Both the position numbers and the translations under genes were made by a program. A stretch of 64,000 nt of DNA from Pseudopithomyces maydicus (taxonomy: Eukaryota; Ascomycota; Dothideomycetes; Pleosporales; Didymosphaeriaceae), in NCBI GenBank assembly GCA_026873275.1, contig JANTUC010000002.1:1612001-1676000 (forward strand), given 5' to 3'. Below are positions 10,150 to 23,070 of the stretch, piece by piece (the stretch's first letter is position 1; each line of letters begins with the position of its first letter). The notes under the pieces were generated by a model. That model made no database searches. It saw only the letters and a list, made by a program, of their open reading frames with translations, and was not told the DNA's origin.

Positions 10150-13100
10150 ATGTCATTCAGAGTGACTCGCTCGTCCGCGAGGCAATCATCAGCCTCCTCG
10201 ACCGCCAACCCACCGCAACCCCCCGCACCGCCTCCCACCGCCCGTGCTGGCTCGACGCGGAAACGTAAGGCGTCTGCCCGCGAGCCCAGCCCCGACGAAC
10301 CCGGAGACCATCCCGAGCCGCCTCACACCCGCCCAGCTCGCTCGAAGCGCAGCAAAGTCGAGCAGCAGGGCCCGCCAGCCGCCTCTACAGGGCGCTCGAA
10401 GAAGGGCAAAGGCAAATCGGCCATGTCTGCGCCTGGGTATGATCAGTCCGTCTCCCCCGAGACCGGGGGCCGCGTGCTAATTGACCACGGCAGACAATCC
10501 GCTGAGACCCCAGAGGAGAAGGCGCAACCCTCTTCGTCAACACGCGGCAAGAGCGGTCGTCGGTCAGGAGGACAAGGTCATAGCCCCCAGCGGTCATTGA
10601 AGCACCTCATTGCTAAACTCAATGCAGACGCTACGCCATCATCCTCATCCCGTCGAGGCTCTCGCAAGTCGCAAACGAAGAACGATGACGACGTAGACAT
10701 GGAGGACGCGCCGGACGCAGATGACACGCTACAGGGAGGGTCTGGTCCCGGTCGACCCGATACCAGTGACGGTAGCAACGCCGACGGACACGAAGGTCGT
10801 TACGATGAAGACGATGACGACGACGACGATGACGACGACGACCCTTTCGGTAGCAGCTTCCTCGGTCGCCATCCAGGAGGTCTTTCCGCTTTACGTCACC
10901 TTACCGGCATGGCTCAGCTGATGTCGAGCACAAACAATCGCCTACGGGGTATACTGGAGCAGTTGCAGTCACCAGATCCAACGATTCAGTTGATAGCACT
11001 TCAAGACCTGTCGGAAGTCTTGCTGATTTCGACAGAGGACAACCTGGCTGGGAACTTCTCCCCGATGCATACGTAAAAGAGCTGGTCAAGCTGATGCAAC
11101 CCCATGAGTTCACGGGAGAGGAAAATCCAGAGATAATGCTGCTTGCGTGCCGGTGTCTTGCGAATCTCATGGAAGCTTTGCCCCAAGCAACGGCCAATGT
11201 TGTTTATGGCGGTGCTGTACCCATACTATGTTCCAAGTTGCTTGAGATCCAGTTCATCGACCTCGCCGAGCAGTGTCTAAGCACCCTTGAAAAGATTTCC
11301 ACGGAATTTCCTGCCTCCATTGTCCGTGAGGGTGGTCTCACCGCGTGTTTGACTTACCTCGATTTCTTTGCAACAGGAACTCAGCGAACGGCCGTCACCA
11401 CTGCCGCAAATTGCTGTCGAAACATACCCGAGGATTCGTTTTCTACTGTCCGCGACGTCATGCCGATTCTTGGAAACATTCTAAAGAACAATGACCAAAA
11501 GGTTGTAGAGCAAGGTTGCATCTGTGTTTCTAGAATTGTGCAAAGCTTCAAGCACCAAGATAGCAAACTCGAAGAGCTAGTTAGCCCCGATTTACTCCGC
11601 GCTGTGCTGGGGCTTCTTTTGCCTGGGACGACCAACCTTATAGGGCCCAACATTCACACCATGTTCCTTCAGGTTCTTGCCTATACTGCCAAAGCGAGCC
11701 CACGTTTATCTGCCGAGCTTTTCAAGCTGAACATAGTCGACACACTTTATCAGATCTTGACTGGAGTGTCTCCACCTAGTGGAACTGAAGACGTCGCGAC
11801 CAAGATCGATACCGTGGTCATCATGCAAGCTCTTATTCATCGCCCCAAGGATCAGGTACTGGAGACGCTCAACGTGATATGTGAGCTGTTGCCTGCTGTG
11901 AATAGGGAAGACTTGACCTACCTGGACGATCTCTTCGATGCCGGCTATCCTGGTGAGAAAGCACCACCACTTTCCGCCTCCGGGACCAGCAATGCAGCTG
12001 CTGATAATCGGGTTGAGCTACTTGAGGATTGCAAAGAGCAAGTTAAGCGCTTTGCTGTTATTTTGCTGCCTACCTTGACAGATGTGTACTCAAGCACTGT
12101 CAATTTGAACGTTCGACAAAAGGTACTGACGGCACAGCTCAAGATGCTCTCGAACCTTGACACAGATATCCTAGAAGATGCACTCCGTGCAGTACCTTAT
12201 GCATCCTATCTTGCGTCGATCTTTTCGCAACAGGACCACCATACGCTGGTTACGTACGCGCTTCAGGCAGCCGAGCTGTTACTGAAGCGTCTCGAACCAA
12301 TCTATCGTTATCAGTTTTATCGTGAGGGTGTCATTTCTGAAATCGCGAAGCTCGCTAGTCGTCCATGCAAGACACTAGAACTTCGACCGAAGGAAACAAA
12401 GAGTACCAACGAAGGAGACGCGACTGCTGATTCAAACACTAGCTCCAGTACATCTGGCGAAGTGGACATGGAACATGACATCGATGAGGATATCGACATT
12501 GAAGTACATTCAGAAGATGAGGACGAAGAAAACGGTCACGACGAGGAACCAAACGACCAGAGCGACAATCGTGATGACGATGACGATTCTGATTCGTCTT
12601 CATCTTCAGAGCGCTTTCAGCCCCTACCAATGCCGAACGCCGAAGACATCATTACACTACGGGCCAAGAAATTTGTTGAAGTTCACGAAAATGAGGATGC
12701 CCAGGTCGTGGGAAAGAAGGCTACTGTCATCTTGGACGATCTCAAATGTCTTGCAGCAGAAATACGCCAATGCATCCTAGAGAATGGTGCAGAAGGCTGC
12801 ATCCAACTATTCGCCCGTTTAGCAGGTTATTTTGAGGGTGATGCGCTTGAAAGCATTACTAGCTACGAATTAATGTCTTCCGGGATTGTCGAAATACTGC
12901 TGGAGGTCTTCTCAGCACCCAAATCGATCAAGGGAGTCGATCCACGTCCCCTGTTCTTGGAAGCTTTCATGGGCAGTAGCAGCAAAAACAAAATCAAGAC
13001 TGCTAGCAGCGCATCTCCTGCGACGCCTTTCAGTGTCTTGGTGAACAAACTTCAAGATTTGCTTAGTAGGGCTGAGCACTTCGAAGTTATCACCGTCCAT

Positions 13101-15855
13101 CAGCATTCGTATGATAGTCGTGGAAGTGCTACATCGATGCTGGCCAAGCAACTGCGATTGAAGCTCGTGGCTGATGAGGAATCCGGGATCCCCAAGACCT
13201 ATCGTAACATGATGGTTTCGATACATGCGATTGCAACCTTCAAGGCTTTAGATGATTATTTAAGGCCACGTATTAGCCTTGCTGAGACACGACCCCGTGG
13301 TCCTCGGTCTCGTGATGTTGCCGCGTATGCTCAGGCTCTCGCCGAAGGGCGGCTTCCAGTTCCTCCTCCTCATACGCCATCGGAGTCTGCAAACCGCTCT
13401 TCATCACGCAAAACCCCTAAGGCAAAACCTTCTACCCCCGCAGGAAGCGCGCAAGCGGGACCTAGTTCGGCGTCTCAGGAAAAGCCTCGCCGCTCTGGTA
13501 GGCGACAACAGACGCAGCCACCACCACCTCCTCCGCCGCCGCCACCTGCTTTACAAAATTCTAGCAGCAATCGTGATCCTATTGAGTGTGCCGATGAGGA
13601 GCGTTTATCAGATCCCGATTCTATGGACGAAAGCAGCACCTTGAATGCCATTATGGATGACCTTGATGATGACATGGAGGAGGAACAACCAGATCCCTCC
13701 GCTGTCAGTGTTGAAGTCGCGCCTACAGGCAAGGTCACTGCCCGCAAGGAGGACGGAACCCGAATTGCCACACCCGTGCAGGGTCAGACACCAACCAAAC
13801 CGCCTCCACAGGAGCGAATGTCAACGCCTTCGCGCTTGTCTTCGCTACTCCGCAACGCTGCTACACACCGTGGTCTTGGCGAAATGGCTGGGGCACTATC
13901 TTATGCTGCCGCAGTGCAGGCTACTCCGCAAGATTGGCATATCGAATTCAGCGTGAACGATCAACCACTTTCAAATGATACCACAATTTACCGTGCCGTA
14001 CATTTTAATCAGGCTCCGCCAGGAGATGTCTCACACCGCACTGTGTGGAATGCGATTCACACGATCAAGTTCAAGCGTGTTCCTGGACCGCCGCCAACTG
14101 AGCCGAATTCTCTTACACCCCCACTGATACGAAGGGCAGTAATCTAGAAATGCCAAAATCCTTAAGCGATCATCCCGTTACTTCTGGAATCCTGCGACTT
14201 CTCGGCATACTCCACGGCCTCAACGCTAATATGGAAGACTTGATCTCAGATAACCGGGAACAGCTGAAGGCCAATGCGGAACCATTATCGCAATTCGTCA
14301 ACACCAAACTGACGGCGAAGCTAAACCGCCAGCTAGAGGAACCGCTGATCGTCGCGAGTAACTGCTTGCCCAGCTGGAGCGAGGATTTGGCACGCCTTTA
14401 TCCCTTCCTTTTCCCCTTCGAGACTCGTCATCTATTCGTTCAGTCCACGTCGTTTGGATACTCGCGGTCTATGACACGTTGGCAGAATTCTCAACCAGCT
14501 CCCGACAGCCGACACGATCGTCACCGTGATGAGCGACCATTCCTCGGGCGCTTACAGCGTCAAAAGGTTAGAATTTCTCGTGCTCGGATACTGGAGTCGG
14601 CCATGAAAGTTATGCATCTCTACGGTCACTCCCCTAGTGTCTTAGAGGTGGAGTACTTTGAAGAGGTTGGTACCGGACTTGGGCCTACCCTGGAGTTTTA
14701 CTCTTCGGTGTCAAAGGAATTCTCGAAGAAGAAACTGAAGCTTTGGCGCGAGAATGAATCAAATGGTGATGACGAGTACGCTTTCGGAAAACGTGGCCTG
14801 TTCCCAGCACCCATGAGCGCAGCCCAAGCTGCAACAGAGAACGGCGGTAAAATTCTCGAGCTCTTTAAGACGTTGGGAAAGTTTGTCGCGCGTTCCATGT
14901 TAGATTCGCGGATTATCGATGTCTCGTTCAATCCGACTTTCTTCCGTGTCCGCGACGGGAACGCCACCGTCACCCCTTCTCTAGGAGCAGTCAAGTCTGT
15001 CGACTACGATCTGGCCCAGTCACTCAAGCTATTGAAACAGTTTGCCGATTCTAAGAAACAAATCGAAGAAGATCACACCATGTCCGATTTGCAGAAAGCA
15101 GTAGCTATCAAGGCTATTGTGATTCAGGATTGCCGTGTGGAGGATCTGGGTCTTGACTTTACCCTTCCTGGCTACACCATCGACCTTATTGATAATGGTG
15201 CGGATCAACAGGTGACAATCGACAATGTGGAGTCGTATGTTGAAAAGGTACTGGATTACACGTTGGGTATAGGAGTGCAGCGTCAGGTGGATGCGTTCAG
15301 GGCCGGCTTCTCGGAAGTTTTCCCTTATTCCGCATTGAAAGCTTTTACTCCCGATGAACTCGTCATGTTGTTTGGTCGCGTCGATGAGGACTGGTCGCTC
15401 GAAAGTAAGTTCGCTGTGTAGTTATACAGGGGCAATGTGATTGCTAACACGATTCCAGCTTTAATGGATTCCATCAAAGCAGACCACGGTTACAATCTAG
15501 ACAGCAAGAGCGTCCGTAACCTGTTGCAAACCATGAGCGAGTTCTCGCCCACCGAGCGCCGCGACTTCTTGCAATTCATTACGGGTAGTCCGAAACTTCC
15601 CATTGGAGGTTCGTACTGAGTGCGATTTACTTATGAGTTGTCACTAACATGCTTCTAGGCTTCAAGAACCTTACTCCGATGTTTACAGTCGTCTGCAAGC
15701 CGAGTGAGCCCCCTTACACGTCAGACGACTACCTTCCCAGTGTCATGACTTGCGTCAACTACCTCAAAATGCCCGACTACAGCAGTATGGACATTCTCCG
15801 CGAGAAACTTCGGGTTGCCATTCAGGAAGGCCAGGGTGCTTTCCATCTCTCTTAA
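10150..15855 (+). CDS. ufd4: UFD4/TRIP12-type HECT E3 ubiquitin ligase
   Basis: This is a HECT ubiquitin ligase of the Ufd4/TRIP12 family, which builds chains on ubiquitin-fusion and N-degron substrates. Exons are 10150-15404, 15459-15608 and 15659-15855, with 54- and 50-bp introns. The N-terminus is basic and disordered with an Asp run. Armadillo-like helical repeats follow (LACRCLANLMEALP and onward), then acidic and proline-rich linkers, and a C-terminal HECT domain with the catalytic Cys in VMTCVNYLKMP, about 34 residues from the end. The frame breaks twice, at C runs 11060-11063 and 14118-14122. One added C at each gives FSPDAYVKELVKL and LTPPTDTKGSNLEM and a continuous protein of 1867 residues. 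The three large open frames are therefore one gene. The start at 10150 is the first in-frame ATG. Confidence 0.9.
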
Positions 15856-16623
15856 GTACGCAGGCAGGATCCCAGGTATCAATGTCACCGACCTCGGCGT
15901 ACTCTTCATCGGAGCAATTTCCAAATTTGCTCGGTGATTTCTTTGTGGGTCCGGCGTATTCTCTTTGTGGTGCATTTCTGTAGGATGGGATGGAAACGGA
16001 ACTGAATTCGGCATTTCGTTAATGATTGACGCCCACGACGGACAATATGCATCAGGACTTTAGGTCCCTGGCGTTCATGCTTGTACATTCACATAGCGTA
16101 TATTACAAATTTTGGATGGTTGGCGAGCAAGGATGAGACTAGATATGCTTAAAGCAACATTCATGATACCTCACAAGTGTCCAACATGATGTGTGACGAA
16201 ATCGTCAGTGTCATAGGTTAGCGTAGTAGCCATGTGGGTCGAGCCTAACGATGGAACGAATGACGCACAAGACTGGCACATAATTGATTATTTCGAAAGC
16301 ACACCAATCTCACTAATAAGTATGAGCTTCTCCCTATCGACAACGGTGAAAAAGATGTCCGAAAGATGACCCCGCTGAGTAACTGCCAAGCCTCGGCAAA
16401 ACAAGCTCCGAACTGATCTCCACGCTGCTCAAAAGCGCATCCACCTCCGATCCTTCATTATTACTCCGGCGCGCTCTACTTCGCGACGTGTGAAGTATCA
16501 ACCAGACTGACCACACATATTCCGGAGGTTGTATAGTCTAGTTTTCTCACAACGGATATTGTCAGGCTCTGAGCATGCAACGTGCACCCCGCCAAAGTAG
16601 ACTACGCAAATTCAAATCCAAGT
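15856..16623. other. Intergenic
   Basis: This contains the 3' flank of the HECT ligase gene and the promoter of the Smr gene. No additional ORF or RNA is supported. Confidence 0.5.
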
Positions 16624-18267
16624 ATGGTTGAAGATCTCCCAGCTCTCGAGGTACGTACACTATCTCTCTCCGGACACAGCCGACAACGAATAACGCTAAG
16701 AAGATGATAGCAAGAATATTGCCCGCCACTAGATCCAGCTCTGATCCATGCACTGTACTGGGACTACGCGCCAGACAACATATCTGAACTGAGGGAGTTG
16801 CTAGAAACCTTCAAACAGACGGCCACTGCAGAGCAGCTGACCGAATTTGATCCATCTGGAAGTAGTGGTGGTATGCCACGGTCAGGTCAGTGTAAACAAT
16901 CTGACGAGTTGGAATCAAATGCCGAGACATGGACCTCGGCAACAACTGCAACTAACTATACGAGTCTTTCGGATGAACTGGCCGCACTGTGTTTGGATGG
17001 AAGCCCATCTAGTTTGGACGAGTCAGCAAGAGGGTACTCTCGGGAAGCCGAGACAAAAGAGCAGAGGCTTGCAGATACATTTCCCGCGCTTCGACCTGAG
17101 CTCGTTGCTTACACTTTGAAGAAGTGCGGAGATGATTTAGAAAGAGCAACAGACGAGCTGCTGAACCATGTGTATTTTGAGGATGTTAAAGGTAGTCCCA
17201 AGGAAGAAGTGCCTGTCGCCAGGGGCATCGAGGCGTTCTCGGAGGAACACCATCTCCCGCAGCGTGGCAAGAAGGGTAAGAAGAAAAAGAAGCAGAAAGG
17301 GGTTAATCTCTACGACGTTCGATCTATATCTAACTCAGAGCCGGAAGTTGGATCAACAGGTCCAGTTACCAACCGGTGGAAAGACAGCGGCCGCGACGTC
17401 GAGTTTCTTGCTTCACGCACAAATATCCCACAAAAGACTATTGCCTCGCTATACCACAAGAACGGCACATCTCTCACACGCACCCTCACCGACCTCCTCG
17501 AGAAAACGATTGCAACCCATGCTAACGAGGAACCCTCCGCTTCCATCATTCAACCTGCCCTCTCCCTCAGCGAAGCCTTCCCCACCGTTGACCTCATGCA
17601 CGCAACAGCCCTTATCCATCTCACCTCTCCTTCCACTGCACATGCTCATGATCTTGCAGAACATCTAACACTGTCTCCTGTGTCCTCCGCAGACCGCCTC
17701 ATCCCCCAATACACACCTATTTCTCTCTCAACCCCGGAACCTCCTCCAACAACTCTGCCAACCTTGGCACCCTCGCCCACTCCGCACACCGCATCTTCCC
17801 TTTCTGCCACACGCTCCGCAGCTTTTACCTCTGCATCCACTGCTTACCGCCGCGGGCGCTCCAATCCGCTTTATAAAGCAGCCGCAGGATACTACTCCCA
17901 GATTGGGCGCGATGCGACTGCCCATCTGCACGCCGCACGCGAAGCCGACGCCGACGCACTCGTCGCTTCACAGTCAAGCTCCATGATACTCGATCTCCAC
18001 GGTGTGACGGTGGATAGCGCGACGCGAATCGCCAAGTCGAAGACGCGCGAGTGGTGGGAGGGGCTTGGCGAGCAAAGGGTGAAGGGTTACGGTGGGGGCA
18101 GGGGCGGCGCGAGAGAGCCGTTTACGATTGTGACTGGATTGGGGAGACATAGCGAAGGTGGAAGGGGAAGGTTAGGACCTGCGGTTTTCAGGGCGTTGAC
18201 AGGGGAGGGGTGGAGAGTCGAGGTTGAGGGTGGGGAAGTGAGAGTTACGGGGAAGGTGAGGGGATAA
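16624..18267 (+). CDS. CUE-DUF1771-Smr domain protein (Cue2-like)
   Basis: Two exons (16624-16650 and 16711-18267) flank a 60-bp intron (GTACGT...GATAG). They join MVEDLPALE to QEYCPPLDPALIH and give 527 residues. A CUE-like ubiquitin-binding helix bundle lies near residues 125-167 (RLADTFPALRPELVAYTLKK). A lysine-rich linker follows, then DUF1771 near residue 380 (STAYRRGRSNPLYKAAAGYY) and a C-terminal Smr domain from about residue 436 with LDLHG and TGLGRHS. This layout matches yeast Cue2, the endonuclease that cleaves mRNA at collided ribosomes in no-go decay. In Smr nucleases the LDxH and TGxGxHS motifs line the active site. That function is inferred from domain order; other fungal Smr proteins share parts of it. 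Confidence 0.85.
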
Positions 18268-21200
18268 GCGCGTGTGGCGTGAGTACGTGTGTATTTGGGT
18301 TTATGTTTTGAGTACTATATTGGGGGGATATGGGGTAGGAGGGTTTCCGCGCAGATGAGTTGGGTATCAAGGTGTGTATATGTGCGTGGAAGAGCAAAGA
18401 GGAGGTAAAAGGAATTTCGCCGGTTGAGATGGCGAGAGTGTATACTGCATTTACGCCTTGCATTTCAGTCTCTCTTATAGGTTCCGGGGAATTTACTGTG
18501 ATCTGTTTTTTTCCTATCATGTTTCGATACTACTGAGAACTTGACATTCAAGTGACCTGTACTGTGAAGGTTGCGGATACCTATCGCGAAACTGCTGCAT
18601 CGCACGAAAAAAAATACATGTAGGTTCATCTGATACCCAAATGTATTATAGTTAGTGCGGGATACAAAGTTTCTGGATGTGTTGTGCTGTGGCTATGAAT
18701 ATTTTCATCACATGCATGCCCACTGATAAGAAAAAAACGAACATAACTATCTAGACCAACACGATGCATAATGTACGCACTAAATTTCTGCGACACGGAG
18801 CGAAAAGAGACTTTTATCCTTTTATACATGAACAGCTCTTATTACTGCAGTGATTTGATAATTATTTGAATATATTATACTTTCTCGTGAGCGATAGCAC
18901 GAAGAGAGGGGTTCGAGCAATGCGAGCGCGATTAACAAAATTGAATCAACGTTCCAAAGTGATGAGTAGGGACTGGGATCTCGATTGTCTTACAATGATC
19001 ACAGCAATGTTTCGGTAGTATTCGAGGATGCCTGTCATGTTCTCAGGATCAGCATCATGCATAGTTGTAGGAGAGAAATTCATCACGCGCAGGTTCCAGG
19101 AATTGAAGCACTGGAATAAAGTCTAGTTTATTTTAAGGGATTTTGCGATCTCATAGCAATATACTGGATCGAGAAATTAATTCTGCAGATGGTCGCTAAA
19201 GGGCCTGCCAATTGCGACTACATCATAGGTACTCTTGTGTTTATTTACTGGAGTGCCTGCCTAGAGGTGGTGGAAACGAAAGAGAGGTTTCAGTGGTTTG
19301 GTCGCAAGCACGGAATTGAGAGTAATTGATATGATCTAGCCTATGCAATCATGACGACAGAAGAGCAGCTATTGGTTGCAAATTGCTGTTCCTAAGTCTC
19401 TAACAGTGATCATCAAACTTTATGTAAGACATCCAACGAAAAGCTTGCTTGCAACGGTGGAAATTATTCGTTGATGTCGATAATTGTCGTTAACCATATC
19501 TTTCCTTTTAGGACAGTTCATGAGTAGTTTTTTTTTAATTTCCACGATAGGGTCAATCACAAAAGTCGATCATCATAGATGTGCAACCACGGTACTACAT
19601 GTAGCCCGGCCAACAAAGAATTCGACTGTCCACCGGAAAACCGGTCATCAGTCATTTCAGATGATTCGAACTGGCATGCAGCGTAGCATGGTGACAGTGC
19701 ACGAGTATCCAGATGGTCGGGTCTGATCGGGAGCGGTGTAAAACCGAGAGCACGTCGAGATGAAGATGTTCGATATTCAAGCTACCTCGGAGCAAAAATC
19801 TATCGCGAATTCTTCAACGGATTCGAATCGATGTCGCAATTCACGTGCCCAGTTTATGCATGTTCATCACAAGAATCTAGATGGCTGAAACTTAGTTGAG
19901 AATGAAGATCGGCTCGGCCAATTTCCATAATATGGAAACGGGCGGAAAGGCGCAGCAGCGCATGAGAGTGGCGTACCGGAACTCCAGACCAACTAGAGAT
20001 CAATCGCATGACCTGGGTTCAGCTGTGGATTATTCGTAAACGATAGCTTACAAGTCATTGGGGAAAGGTCGAGTCAGACGAATAGGAGCCATCCTAGTCA
20101 TGTTTGGTGAAAATGTGGGGGTCAATTGTTTTGACTTCCAGGGCGTTCCCAAAGGGTGCTCTAGAAGACGAATGGCGTTTAACACGCTGCTGTCTGTGGG
20201 GACTACGTTCTTGCCAGAGACTCGAGTGTCGACAACGACAGGTGTGAAAGGTAATGCATGACTCAATTCACAGGCTAAAGGATGGCAGAGTCATACAGCG
20301 GGTGGAGAGAAAGATGCCACAATCGTGGTAAACGCCCATGAGGGCTCAGCATCAATTTGGAATCGTGCAGAATCTACATTGACTGCATGAATGACCTACG
20401 TATGCTCAAAACCACAGGCGAACCTGATCGTCTTCATCCCTGGGTCCATCGTCCCGAGGTTGTACTAGTGCTTGCCCTGGCCGTGGATAGCGCCTACCCC
20501 TAAACTAGCGTGCTAGGCCCCATCAATAAACTTCAGACCTCCTCTGCTGCTCCACCTCCAGGTCGATTCGAGCCACAAATTTGGTTAAAGTTCAAACATG
20601 ACAGCTCGGCATTAGGCAATTCCACCCCCGATTTGGAAATCGTGGTGTTTCGAAACAACATGCGAAAGGCCGCTGTTTGAGGCGAAGCAATCGAAGCTGC
20701 CATGACGTGCTGGCGAGAACCAGGAACCAAATGCCACGGACGAGTGACAGGAGAAACATCAAGAGGGTGAACTTTTCGACGAGAGAAAGAGACATGTCTA
20801 GTTTAAGGCGCAGGCGTTGAGAGAAACTGCCACTAAAGACGATGGCGACTTTAGCAAGAGTATATCTCAAGTGACCAAGTTGGCCTCGCGCACCACGTTA
20901 CGCCGGCGCGCGCGTTTCAGCAATTCTACGAAAAACAAATTTCGATCTTCCATTATAGCACTCTACAAGCGTCTTCCCCGTCAAAAGCAAGCCATCTCTT
21001 TGCCTACACTACTGTGTTTCAGACGAAAAATCAATAGTGCCATGTACATGCGGCCCGGTCCATCACACTGTTTGCCATTGCACATTCCTTCAGGCATAGT
21101 CTGAACATGGTGTACCCTAAACAAGCAGTACGTCAATGCGTCAGTCTACCTGCATCGGTATATTTACTCCAAACACGGCCCACAAAACTTGGGCTCTTGA

Positions 21201-21562
21201 ATCGCATCGACGAGACCGTCCATCGCTAGAAGTACACGCCATTCTAAAAACAAACAAGACGAAACGGCTAATCCAACTGAGTAGCGAATCTGGACCTGAT
21301 CAGTCGTCCAGACGAGAACCTGCTTACACTCAAAGCAGAACCCCTGGAGGATTCCATACAGACGCTCCAAGTACTTAAGACGTGGAAGAGAGACCTCTCT
21401 CATCTTCATTCCACATCATCCTCTCGTTCCATACATCTCATTACAGCTTTGACACTCGCTTCTTTTCACACTCGCTTTTGCATTATCACTTTACCGCTGT
21501 CGACCAGTGTTTCTTAACTACCGTACATCCCGATCTTATTCAATACTCAACAAATCAACAAC
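18268..21562. other. Gene-poor 3.3-kb region
   Basis: No supported gene. The left part (18.3-20.0 kb) is AT-rich with frequent stops. Several 60-90 codon open frames (19484-19726, 20048-20266, 20592-20870) have no recognisable domain, consistent splice sites or codon bias. The last few hundred bases before 21563 are CT-rich and probably the promoter and 5' UTR of the Gly-rich protein gene. Confidence 0.5.
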
Positions 21563-23070
21563 ATGAAGTTCACCGCCTCTATCATCGCCGCCATCTTGGC
21601 CACCCCGCTCGTCTCCGCGGCCCCCATGCCCTTCCCCAAGGACAAGCGCCAGATTGATCAGCTCCTGAGCGGCGGCCTCGGCAACGTCGTCGGTGATCTC
21701 ACTGGCACTTTGGGCGCCGGCGCCGGCGCCAACGGCAACGCTGCTGGTGGTGTTGGCGGCCTTCTCGGCGGCCTCAAGGTTCGCACCTACGGCGACAGCT
21801 ACGGCTCTGGTGGCGACGAGAGCGCTTCCTCGCCTGCTGCTCCTGCCCCCGCCCCCGAATCTGGAGACGGTTACTCCACTGGTGGCGACGAGAGCGAGTC
21901 TTCCCCTGCTGGCGGAGACTCCCCTGACTCCGGAGATGACTCTGGCTCCGACTCTGGCTCCGACTCTGGCGACGATTCTGGCTCCGACTCTGGCGATTCC
22001 TATGGCGGAGAGGGAGAGGGAGAGGGTCAGGATAGCGAATCCTCTCCCGTTGGCGGAGGCTCATCCGGATCCGGTGAGGCTGGTGGCGATGCCGGTGCCG
22101 GTGCTGGCGCTGGTGGCTCCGTTGGCGGAGGTGCTGGTGGTGAAGCTGGTGCCGGTGCTGGCGGCTCTATTGGCGGAGGTGCTGGTGGATCCATCGGTGG
22201 AGGTGTAGGTGGAGGTGCTGGCGCTGGCGGCGAGGCTGGTGCCGGTGCTGGTGGTGAAGCCGGTGGCTCTGTCGGCGGTGGTGCTTCCGGATCCATTGGC
22301 GGCGGTGTTGGCGGAGGTGCTGGCGCTGGCGGCGAGGCTGGTGGCTCTGTCGGCGGTGGTGCTGGCGGCGAGGCTGGTGCCGGTGCTGGTGGTGAAGCTG
22401 GTGCTGGTGCTGGTGGCTCTGTTGGCGGTGGTGCTTCTGGATCCATTGGCGGCGGTGTTGGCGGAGGTGTTGGCGGAGGTGCTGGTGCTGGTGCTGGTGC
22501 TGGTGGTGAAGCCGGTGGCTCTGTCGGCGGTGGTGCTTCCGGATCCATTGGCGGCGGTGCTGGTGCTGGCGGCGACGCATACGGCCACGGCGGTGCTGGC
22601 GGCCTCGGTGGCCTTCTCGGAGGACTCTCTGGAGGCGCCCACGGTGGTGCTGGTGCTGGTCTCGGCGGTCTTCTCTCTGGCGGAGCAGGAGGCCACGCAG
22701 GTGCTGGTATTGGTGCCGGTCTTGAGGGTGCGGCTGGTGCTGGTATCGGTGCTGGTCTCGGCGCGGCTGGCAGCCTTATGGGCGGTCTTGAGGGTGCTGC
22801 TGGCGCTGGTATTGGTGGTGCCGCTGGTCTTCTTGGAGGACTCAAAGGTGGACTTGGTGGCCACGGAGGTGCATCGGGATCCATTGGTGGAGGTGCATCT
22901 GGATCCATTGGCGGAGGTGCTGGCGGTGAAGCTGGTGCTGGAGGATCCGTTGGTGGAGGTGCATCTGGATCCGTTGGTGGCGGTGCCAGTGCCGGTGGTG
23001 GTAAGCATATCTTCTCCCAATCGTTGAATCACTCACTAACATACAAGCAGACTCTGGCTCCTACTACTAA
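21563..23070 (+). CDS. Secreted Gly/Ala/Ser-repeat protein
   Basis: Two exons (21563-23000 and 23051-23070) flank a 50-bp intron (GTAAGC, branch ACTAAC, GCAG); the last codons read DSGSYY and the protein has 485 residues. Residues 1-19 form a clear signal peptide (MKFTASIIAAILATPLVSA), followed by PMPFPKDKRQ with a Kex2-like KR. A Ser/Asp/Glu-rich stretch comes next, then several hundred residues built from GSVGGGASGSIGGGVGGG- and GAGAGGEAG-type units, then GL-rich units. Low-complexity secreted proteins of this kind are usually cell-wall or surface proteins. I know no enzymatic function, and homology claims would be unreliable because of composition. Confidence 0.85.
22075..22990 (+). repeat. 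Imperfect tandem coding repeat (Gly-rich units)
   Basis: This coding segment is built from reiterated GGTGCTGGTGG, TCCATTGGCGG and GAGGCTGGTGC-type units. They occur as larger composite blocks, such as 22255-22320 against 22430-22470 and 22505-22560. The pattern implies expansion by unequal exchange and predicts length variation between strains. Confidence 0.7.

Noticed and set aside
20048..20266. Paired 67-72 codon ORFs on both strands
   Set aside because: No domain, and symmetrical openness on both strands suggests chance.
22027..23032. Pro-rich and Ser/Thr-rich ORFs of up to 323 codons opposite the Gly-rich gene
   Set aside because: They arise from the repeat composition of the plus-strand gene, which has a signal peptide and a good intron; the antisense frames have neither.
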